Shown here piece by piece: positions 58,057 through 64,000 of a stretch of DNA of 64,000 nucleotides. The stretch's first letter is position 1. Every line of letters begins with the position of its first letter. The position numbers and the translations under genes were made by a program. Origin of the DNA: an uncultured Shewanella sp. Lineage in GTDB: Bacteria; Pseudomonadota; Gammaproteobacteria; Enterobacterales; Shewanellaceae. The notes beneath the pieces were generated by a model that searched no databases, was not told where the DNA came from, and was given only the letters and a program-made list of their open reading frames with translations. The stretch is from assembly GCA_947503555.1 (NCBI GenBank), contig CANNEE010000013.1, forward strand, positions 1 through 64,000, read 5' to 3'.

Positions 58057-58427
58057 AAAACCTCCTACTTTCTTATTACTTATAGTTTAACTATCGGCAA
58101 AATGCAGGGATGCTTTATCTATTAAAGGTGCATATTCATTAAGTTTTAGATCTGCTTCTCCAAAATGCGATGAAATTAAGCTTATGTCTAAAATGGTTTA
58201 CCTTGAAGGTGACAATCATCACTTTCAAGGCATTAGGCTAGAGCGCTTTGATAACAAAGGCGCTTTAATAATCCAGTTTGTGATGCTCGCAATGATGCAT
58301 CACAGTCTCTGTTGGCTTGTCGCTACTATTGGAGTGGTTACAATGCCTGCCATGGGGTGTGGCTATAGCTATAAAAAAAGCACGCTTAGCGTGCTTTTTA
58401 ACCTAATCCTTAAAACCCTAGGACAAG
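58057..58427. other. Gene-free region between the membrane protein gene and scoB
   Basis: An open frame of 93 codons at 58184-58465 overlaps the scoB terminator and the scoB end and is not considered a gene. An imperfect hairpin AGCGCTTTG/CAAAGGCGCT lies near 58241-58265. The terminator of the liu operon is at 58373-58400. Confidence 0.4.
58373..58400 (-). terminator. Terminator at the end of the liu-sco operon
   Basis: AAAAAGCACGCT and AGCGTGCTTTTT form a stem with a short loop, A and T runs on either side, about 28 bases after the scoB stop on the minus strand. Confidence 0.85.
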
Positions 58428-59084
58428 TTAGAAGCTCATTTCAGGGACGAACTCAGGTACGATAAGCTCGCCTGCGGTTTTCTCGATAATCTCTTGTACG
58501 CTCACACCGGGTGCACGCTCAAGTAGGTGGAATGCACCATCTTTAATTTCAATAAAGGCGAGGTCGGTCAATACGCGCTTAATGCAGCCATAGCCAGTAA
58601 GCGGCAGCTCGCATTTAGGTAGCAGCTTAGAGTTGCCTTTCTTATCGGCGTGCATCATGGTGACAATAATATTGTCGGCGCCTGCGACCAGATCCATAGC
58701 GCCGCCCATACCTTTGATAAGCTTGCCAGGAATCATCCAAGAAGCGATAGAGCCGTTGACATCCACTTCAAAGGCGCCCAATACCGTTAAATCTACATGA
58801 CCGCCACGGATCATGGCAAAGCTCTCGGCGGATGAGAAGAATGAGGCGCCGTCTACTGCGGTCACCGTCTGCTTACCAGCGTTGATAAGATCGGCGTCTA
58901 TGGTTTCTTCGGTGGGAAACTCGCCCATACCCAGAAGCCCATTTTCCGATTGCAGCATCACCTGCATGTCTTCGGGAATATAGTTAGCCACTAGGGTAGG
59001 AATGCCTATGCCTAGGTTAACGTAATAACCATCTTTAAGTTCTTTTGCTACGCGCTGAGCGAGCTGCTCTCTAGTTAGTGCCAT
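58428..59084 (-). CDS. scoB: 3-oxoacid CoA-transferase, subunit B
   Basis: ScoB is the beta subunit that carries the catalytic glutamate for transfer of CoA from succinyl-CoA to acetoacetate. The 218 residues contain the active-site region QSENGLLGMGEFP, with the catalytic Glu in SENG, and GGHVDLTVLGAFEVD. It is the last gene of the liu operon, 13 bases after scoA. Together they use the acetoacetate made by LiuE. Confidence 0.94.
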   Translation of the reverse strand: MALTREQLAQRVAKELKDGYYVNLGIGIPTLVANYIPEDMQVMLQSENGLLGMGEFPTEETIDADLINAGKQTVTAVDGASFFSSAESFAMIRGGHVDLTVLGAFEVDVNGSIASWMIPGKLIKGMGGAMDLVAGADNIIVTMMHADKKGNSKLLPKCELPLTGYGCIKRVLTDLAFIEIKDGAFHLLERAPGVSVQEIIEKTAGELIVPEFVPEMSF

Positions 59085-59097
59085 AATTCACTGCTCC

Positions 59098-59805
59098 TTA
59101 TGCTGTAGCGGCTTTGGTGGTGCGCTGCTCGATGCGCTTTTCAAATGTGCCTTGAATAATGCGATCGACATAAATGCCGGGTGTATGGATATGATCCGGG
59201 TCTAACTCGCCTGGCTCGACGATATGCTCAGCTTCTACCACAGTGATTTTACCTGCTGTGGCCATCATAGGGTTGAAGTTGGCGGCGGTTTTGCGAAAGA
59301 CCAGATTACCCATGGTATCAGCCTTCCAAGCTCGCACTAGGGCAAAATCGGCTTTTAGGGCATCCTCTAGCACATAGTGACGACCATCGATTTCTCGTGT
59401 CTCTTTACCCTCAGCGACGGGGGTGCCATAGCCTGTTGCAGTAAAGAAGGCGGGAATACCCGCGCCGCCAGCGCGGATCTTCTCAGCTAGCGTACCCTGG
59501 GGGGTTAAAATCACGTTGAGCTCACCGCTAAGCATTTGCTGCTCAAAGGTTGCGTTTTCACCAACATAAGAGGCTATCATAGTGCTTATCTGCTTTTGTT
59601 TTAGCAGCAGCCCTAAACCAAAATCATCGACACCTGCATTGTTTGAAATTGCAGTCAGGCCTTTGACTTTCATCTCTACCATCTTGGCGATAAGGCCTTC
59701 TGGAATACCACATAGTCCAAAGCCACCGACCATAATGGTCATATCATCTTTAAGGCCAGCGAGTGCCTCATCGTAATTGCTGACTAACTTATTAAGTCCT
59801 GCCAT
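59098..59805 (-). CDS. scoA: 3-oxoacid CoA-transferase, subunit A
   Basis: ScoA is the alpha subunit of the succinyl-CoA:3-ketoacid CoA-transferase. The 235 residues include the signature [13 protein letters not shown] and [29 protein letters not shown]. The preceding liuE stop is 31 bases upstream and scoB follows after 13 bases. The pair activates acetoacetate to acetoacetyl-CoA for the thiolase. Confidence 0.95.
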   Translation of the reverse strand: MAGLNKLVSNYDEALAGLKDDMTIMVGGFGLCGIPEGLIAKMVEMKVKGLTAISNNAGVDDFGLGLLLKQKQISTMIASYVGENATFEQQMLSGELNVILTPQGTLAEKIRAGGAGIPAFFTATGYGTPVAEGKETREIDGRHYVLEDALKADFALVRAWKADTMGNLVFRKTAANFNPMMATAGKITVVEAEHIVEPGELDPDHIHTPGIYVDRIIQGTFEKRIEQRTTKAATA

Positions 59806-59836
59806 TATTCTTGTCTCCGTTAATGCTTTTTAATTT

Positions 59837-60751
59837 TTAGTCTTTGATGGCCGCCGCGACCTTGGCGCCTGTGCTGCGACCAAGTTGGCTACTGATGGTG
59901 TCACCGGCATGGGCTAGTAGTTTAAGGTCGACACCTGTCTCTATCCCCATGCCCTCAAGCATATACACCAGATCTTCGGTGGCGAGATTACCCGATGCCC
60001 CTTTAGCATAGGGGCAGCCGCCAAGGCCTGCGACCGATGAGTCGACCACACTGACGCCAAGTTCTAAGCAGGCCAAAATATTGGCTAATGCCTGACCATA
60101 GGTATCATGGAAGTGTAGGGCGAGTTTATTCAATGGCACTTTCGCTGCAACGGCTTCTAGCATCGCCTTGGCTTTAAGGGGCGTGCCCACACCTATGGTG
60201 TCTCCAAGGGAGATCTCATAGCAGCCCATCTGCTCCAAAATATGGGCGACGCGAGCGACCTCTTGTACTTGAATTTCCCCTTCATAGGGGCAACCTAGTA
60301 CACAAGAGACATAACCCCTGACGCGAATATCGGCGGCTTTGGCTTGCTCCATCAAGGGTAAGAAGCGCTCAATCGACTCTTCAATGGAGCAGTTGATGTT
60401 CTTCTGGCTAAAGCTTTGGGATGCGGCACCAAAAATAGCTACTTCGTCAATACCCGATGCCTTGGCTAATTCAAAGCCCTTAAGATTTGGGGTCAAAGCA
60501 CTATAGATCACTCCTTCTCTGCGGGGCATAGATTGGATCACCTCCATGGAGTCTGCCATCTGTGGCACCCATTTAGGCGAGACAAAACTACCCGCTTCGA
60601 TACGTTTTATCCCTGCCTTAGCGAGATTGTCGATAAGCATGATTTTGTCTTGAGTGGTGACGGACTTTTCATTTTGCAGTCCATCCCTTGGCCCCACTTC
60701 AAATATGCTGACCTTTTTAGGATAGCCGGCTTTTACCTGTGAGGGTGACAT
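59837..60751 (-). CDS. liuE: Hydroxymethylglutaryl-CoA lyase
   Basis: LiuE splits HMG-CoA into acetyl-CoA and acetoacetate, the last step of leucine degradation. The 304 residues show a TIM-barrel start [36 protein letters not shown] and the HMGL signature with [14 protein letters not shown] and [12 protein letters not shown]. The ATG at 60751 is chosen because GAGGAGG lies six bases upstream; an upstream in-frame ATG overlapping liuD is not needed. It begins one base from the liuD stop. Confidence 0.95.
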   Translation of the reverse strand: MSPSQVKAGYPKKVSIFEVGPRDGLQNEKSVTTQDKIMLIDNLAKAGIKRIEAGSFVSPKWVPQMADSMEVIQSMPRREGVIYSALTPNLKGFELAKASGIDEVAIFGAASQSFSQKNINCSIEESIERFLPLMEQAKAADIRVRGYVSCVLGCPYEGEIQVQEVARVAHILEQMGCYEISLGDTIGVGTPLKAKAMLEAVAAKVPLNKLALHFHDTYGQALANILACLELGVSVVDSSVAGLGGCPYAKGASGNLATEDLVYMLEGMGIETGVDLKLLAHAGDTISSQLGRSTGAKVAAAIKD

Positions 60752-60752
60752 G

Positions 60753-62756
60753 CTAGGCCTCCTCAAGCGCGGTAACATCAAGTAGCAGTGAGCCATCACT
60801 AACTAGCTCACCAGGCTTGAAATAGAACTCACTTACTGTGCCATCGAAAGGCGCCTCAATGGTGTACTCCATCTTCATCGCTTCCATGACCAGTAGACCT
60901 TGACCTGCACTGACCTTATCGCCGACTTCGGCAAGATGTGTCACCACAGTACCGTTCATTGGTGCTTTTAGTTTGTCGGCATCATTGGCCTGCTCTTCAA
61001 CCACTTCAGTTTGTACCGACTTGAAATGGTAGCTGCTGGTGTTAAAGAAGAGGGTGAAATCATCCCCTTCTTGGCTGACAGATACCTTAGTCTTGTGACC
61101 ATTGATTTCTGCATGGAGTTGATCGCCCCTAAGCTCGCCGCTTAAGGTTAATGGCTTGTCCGTTAGAGTGAGTAGATATTGGCTCGCGATTTCTTTCAGG
61201 CTGAGTTGATGTAAGTTTTGCTTATCATCTAGCAGGGATAGTGAGTGGTGACTTTCACTATTGAGCCTAAAGCCGCTCACTTGTCCCCAAGGAGAATAAG
61301 GGTCGTGACTATTTATCGCCGACTCTTTGGCAGACTGCTTGCGAGCACAGAGCTGATAAAGGGCAGCCAGTGCCAGCGCGGTATCTTCATCATTGGAGAC
61401 ACTGCCGATAAGCGCATCACCATAGCGCTCAATAAAGTCTGTGCTAAAGTTGGCATCAGCAAAAGCTTGATGCTCGGCGATATTGGCCAAAAATTCGATA
61501 TTGTGTTTAAGACCGCTTATCTGATAAGAGCTGAGGGAATGCACTAGACGCTGCAGGGCGCGAGGTCGAGATTCATCCCAAACGATAAGCTTAGCTATCA
61601 TGGGATCGTAAAAGTTACTGATCACATCGTTTTGGCGAATGCCTGAATCGATACGCACAAATTGGCTCTGCTCTGGCTCTCGCAGGTAGTTGAGCTTACC
61701 GCTGGCAGGCAGAAAATCATTGTGAGGATCTTCGGCGTAAATGCGCACTTCAAAGCTGTGACCGTGAACGCGCACTTCTTGCTGCTCGAGTGGCAGCTTG
61801 TCACCACTTGCTACCATTAGCTGCCATTTTACGAGATCTTGACCTGTAACCATCTCAGTAACTGGGTGCTCTACCTGAAGACGAGTATTCATCTCCATAA
61901 AGTAGAAGCTGTCATCTGTATCTAATAGAAATTCGACTGTGCCCGCGCCGCGATAATTAATCGCTTTCGCCGCTGCGACCGCAGCTTCTCCCATGGCTTT
62001 GCGCAGTGTATCGCTTAAACCTGGGGCAGGAGCTTCTTCAACCACTTTTTGGTGACGGCGCTGAATCGAGCAGTCCCTATCTGAGAGGTAGATACAGTTA
62101 CCATGGCTATCGGCAAAGACCTGAACTTCAACGTGACGAGGTTGACGCAGATAGCGCTCCATCAGCAGCTTGTCGTTACCAAAAGAGGAGATAGCCTCAC
62201 GTCTTGCCGAGTCAATCGCTTCTTGGACTTCTGCTGCTGATTCGACAATGCGCATTCCTTTACCACCACCGCCATAGGCTGCCTTGATAAGTAGCGGAAA
62301 GCCCATGTTGTTGGCTTCATTGACCAGCAGCTTATCGCTTTGGTCATCGCCATGGTAACCCGGTACCAGTGGCACCTTCGCCGCCTGCATAATCGCTTTT
62401 GCGGCACTCTTGCTACCCATGGCATCGATGGCATCGGCACTTGGGCCAACGAAAGCGATATCATTTTGCTCACATAGGCGCGCGAAGTCAGCATTTTCCG
62501 ATAGGAAGCCGTAGCCTGGATGAATCGCTTGAGCCCCAGATTGCTTGGCAATGTCGATAATTAGCTCGCCCTTAAGATAAGACTCACTTGGAGCGCTGCC
62601 ACCGATATGGAAAGACTCATCGGCCATAGCCACATGGCGCGCATTCTTATCAGCATCTGAGTAAAGCGCTACGGTGCGGATCCCCATGGTCTTAGCCGTA
62701 TTAATAATGCGGCAGGCGATTTCACCTCGGTTAGCAATCAATAACTTGGTAAACAT
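60753..62756 (-). CDS. liuD: Methylcrotonyl-CoA carboxylase, biotin-containing alpha subunit
   Basis: LiuD carboxylates its biotin with ATP and bicarbonate and passes the group to methylcrotonyl-CoA via LiuB. The 667 residues have biotin carboxylase domains ([13 protein letters not shown]-grasp [24 protein letters not shown]) and a C-terminal biotinyl domain with the modified lysine at 628 in MEAMKMEY. Length is standard. Downstream of liuC and immediately upstream of liuE in a minus-strand operon. Confidence 0.95.
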   Translation of the reverse strand: MFTKLLIANRGEIACRIINTAKTMGIRTVALYSDADKNARHVAMADESFHIGGSAPSESYLKGELIIDIAKQSGAQAIHPGYGFLSENADFARLCEQNDIAFVGPSADAIDAMGSKSAAKAIMQAAKVPLVPGYHGDDQSDKLLVNEANNMGFPLLIKAAYGGGGKGMRIVESAAEVQEAIDSARREAISSFGNDKLLMERYLRQPRHVEVQVFADSHGNCIYLSDRDCSIQRRHQKVVEEAPAPGLSDTLRKAMGEAAVAAAKAINYRGAGTVEFLLDTDDSFYFMEMNTRLQVEHPVTEMVTGQDLVKWQLMVASGDKLPLEQQEVRVHGHSFEVRIYAEDPHNDFLPASGKLNYLREPEQSQFVRIDSGIRQNDVISNFYDPMIAKLIVWDESRPRALQRLVHSLSSYQISGLKHNIEFLANIAEHQAFADANFSTDFIERYGDALIGSVSNDEDTALALAALYQLCARKQSAKESAINSHDPYSPWGQVSGFRLNSESHHSLSLLDDKQNLHQLSLKEIASQYLLTLTDKPLTLSGELRGDQLHAEINGHKTKVSVSQEGDDFTLFFNTSSYHFKSVQTEVVEEQANDADKLKAPMNGTVVTHLAEVGDKVSAGQGLLVMEAMKMEYTIEAPFDGTVSEFYFKPGELVSDGSLLLDVTALEEA

Positions 62757-63635
62757 CTATTTTGCTCCTTGCTGCGCGCTACTGTGTTGATTAGGCAAGT
62801 CTTGTTCGGTGGTGTAAGTACTAAATTGGCTCCAGTCGGGTTTGCGCTTTTCAAAGAAGGCGTTGAGACCCTCTTGGCCTTCAGCGGAAACACGAATACT
62901 TGCGATACGCTCTGCGGTGTAATCGATACATTTATCATCTATCACGCCGTTTTCGAGGTGACTGACTAAGGTTTTTACCCATGCCATTCCCTGAGGGCTG
63001 TTGGCGAGCAGGCTATCGATAATCGGCTTGGCAGCTTTTTCTAAATCATCACTGATTTCGCTGATAACTTGATGTTTGAGAGCGGTTTGGGCATCGAAAC
63101 GCTCGGCTGTCAACATATAGCGGCGTGAGGCTCTTTGGCCCATGGCGCGCACGACATAAGGGCTAATGACAGCAGGGATAAGCCCAAGTTTGACTTCGCT
63201 GAGGCAGAAGCTGGCTCGCTCGTTGGCGATGGCGATATCGCAGCAACAGATAAGGCCAAGTGCGCCGCCAAAGGCCGCCCCTTGAACCAGTGCGATAGTA
63301 GGTTTTGGGAACTTATCTAAGCGGGACATCAACTTAGCCAGTTCATGGGCATCGCTTAGGTTTTGCTCCATGTCCATTTTGGCTTGCTTACGCATCCAGC
63401 CTAAATCGGCGCCAGCGCTGAAGTTTTTACCGTCAGCCTTAAGGATTAACAGCTGACATTGGCTCAGTGATGCCATTAGCTCGAGTGAGGTTATCATCTC
63501 GGCGATCATCACTTCATCGAAGGCGTTATGTTTATCGGCTCTGTCGAGGCAAAGCGTGCCTACACCTGCTTCTAGGGACAAGCTGACATACTTGAGCCCT
63601 TGGTTGGTTTCTTGTACTAAATCTTGTGCATTCAT
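62757..63635 (-). CDS. liuC: Methylglutaconyl-CoA hydratase (enoyl-CoA hydratase family)
   Basis: LiuC hydrates 3-methylglutaconyl-CoA to HMG-CoA. The 292 residues belong to the crotonase family, with the oxyanion-hole regions KNFSAGADLGWM and VQGAAFGGALGLICCCDIAIA, and SEVKLGLIPAVISPYVV. It lies directly upstream of liuD with no gap, in the same operon. The specific substrate is from context; the family also contains other hydratases. Confidence 0.92.
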   Translation of the reverse strand: MNAQDLVQETNQGLKYVSLSLEAGVGTLCLDRADKHNAFDEVMIAEMITSLELMASLSQCQLLILKADGKNFSAGADLGWMRKQAKMDMEQNLSDAHELAKLMSRLDKFPKPTIALVQGAAFGGALGLICCCDIAIANERASFCLSEVKLGLIPAVISPYVVRAMGQRASRRYMLTAERFDAQTALKHQVISEISDDLEKAAKPIIDSLLANSPQGMAWVKTLVSHLENGVIDDKCIDYTAERIASIRVSAEGQEGLNAFFEKRKPDWSQFSTYTTEQDLPNQHSSAQQGAK

Positions 63636-63671
63636 GACCTGTTCCTTAATTGAGTTAATCTTATCGATTGA

Positions 63672-64000
63672 TTACATACGGAACACGCCGAATTGGGTGT
63701 CTTCGATGGGGGCATTAAGCGCCGCTGATAGTGCTAGGCCTACCACATCTCGGGTTTGCGCCGGGTCGATAATGCCATCATCCCACAGCCTTGCACTGGC
63801 ATGATAAGGGTGACCCTCTTTATCATATTGCTCGACAATCGGCTTGCGGAACTCCTCTTCTTCCTTGGCAGGCCAATCTACGCCCTTACGGGCAAGTCCA
63901 TCGCGGCGCACCGTGGCTAATACGCCAGCGGCTTGCTCGCCTCCCATTACTGAGATACGGGCATTAGGCCACATCCACATCATGGTTGGATCAAAGGCGC
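63672..64000 (-). CDS. liuB: Methylcrotonyl-CoA carboxylase, carboxyltransferase beta subunit (3' part)
   Basis: Only the C-terminal part is in the window; the start is beyond 64000. The visible 109 codons or so read [29 protein letters not shown], then a linker and the closing [36 protein letters not shown], which is characteristic of the beta subunit of acyl-CoA carboxylases. It receives CO2 from LiuD. It is first of the genes seen in the minus-strand liu operon, with liuC 36 bases downstream. Confidence 0.93.
   Translation of the reverse strand, partial: AFDPTMMWMWPNARISVMGGEQAAGVLATVRRDGLARKGVDWPAKEEEEFRKPIVEQYDKEGHPYHASARLWDDGIIDPAQTRDVVGLALSAALNAPIEDTQFGVFRM

Noticed and set aside
58184-58465. 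93-codon plus-strand open frame
   Set aside because: It runs through the terminator of the liu operon and into the antisense of scoB, and its sequence resembles no protein; chance frame.

Overview
The window reads as a chromosomal segment of a marine gammaproteobacterium, almost certainly a Shewanella. Three things point there: the order ssrA-smpB-ratA-rnfH-bamE followed by a split-borosin pair (sonM-sonA), the oadGAB sodium pump, and the liu/ivd leucine-degradation operon ending in scoA-scoB. Base composition is moderate. There is no prophage, insertion sequence with a transposase, or CRISPR array. Nearly all of the window is chromosome-like, with clear ribosome sites and intrinsic terminators. 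Several genes start with TTG or GTG.

Layout. 1-240: two tRNA genes and a terminator. 916-4195: oadGAB. 4459-14806: housekeeping and envelope genes (glutamate-type symporter, YqaA, M16 lipoprotein protease, gshA, lipoproteins, a diguanylate cyclase, purE). 15108-18694: a VWA lipoprotein, an ECF sigma factor and a probable anti-sigma factor. 18726-30661: an HD-GYP protein, a cupin, an AbgT transporter, a tricorn-like S41 protease, OsmC, an AraC regulator divergent from a small secreted protein, and an Aer-like chemoreceptor. 30928: hibernation factor. 31501-40158: a TRAP transporter (dctPQM) and a DcaP-like porin with two paralogous Cache histidine kinases and one NarL-type regulator. The TRAP and porin promoters share a 36-base element and a 15-base leader element, suggesting one regulon. 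40592-49219: a giant pseudokinase-AAA-GAF-PAS-GGDEF protein, a BRCT protein and a PAS-PAS-GGDEF cyclase. 49456-51954: tmRNA, smpB, ratA, rnfH, bamE. 52342-55263: sonM, sonA and a TPR-GGDEF cyclase. 55456-58056: tdk, an HD-GYP protein and two small membrane proteins. 58428-64000: scoB, scoA, liuE, liuD, liuC and the 3' end of liuB, all on the minus strand.

The most notable system is the split borosin RiPP pair at 52342-53459. It encodes an alpha-N-methyltransferase of the tetrapyrrole-methylase fold and a 71-residue precursor peptide, and is followed 10 bases later by a periplasm-facing TPR-GGDEF protein. The gap between sonM and sonA can form two interlocking stems (a pseudoknot or switch). 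The family is known from Shewanella; the cyclase link and the RNA element are the parts that look new to me.

Other structure found by eye: a three-copy MITE-like family with CTAG ends; a copy of the tmRNA 3' end next to a four-hairpin unit, looking like an attachment-site scar; a run of six hairpins at 38788-38959; and six cyclic-di-GMP proteins in 64 kb.
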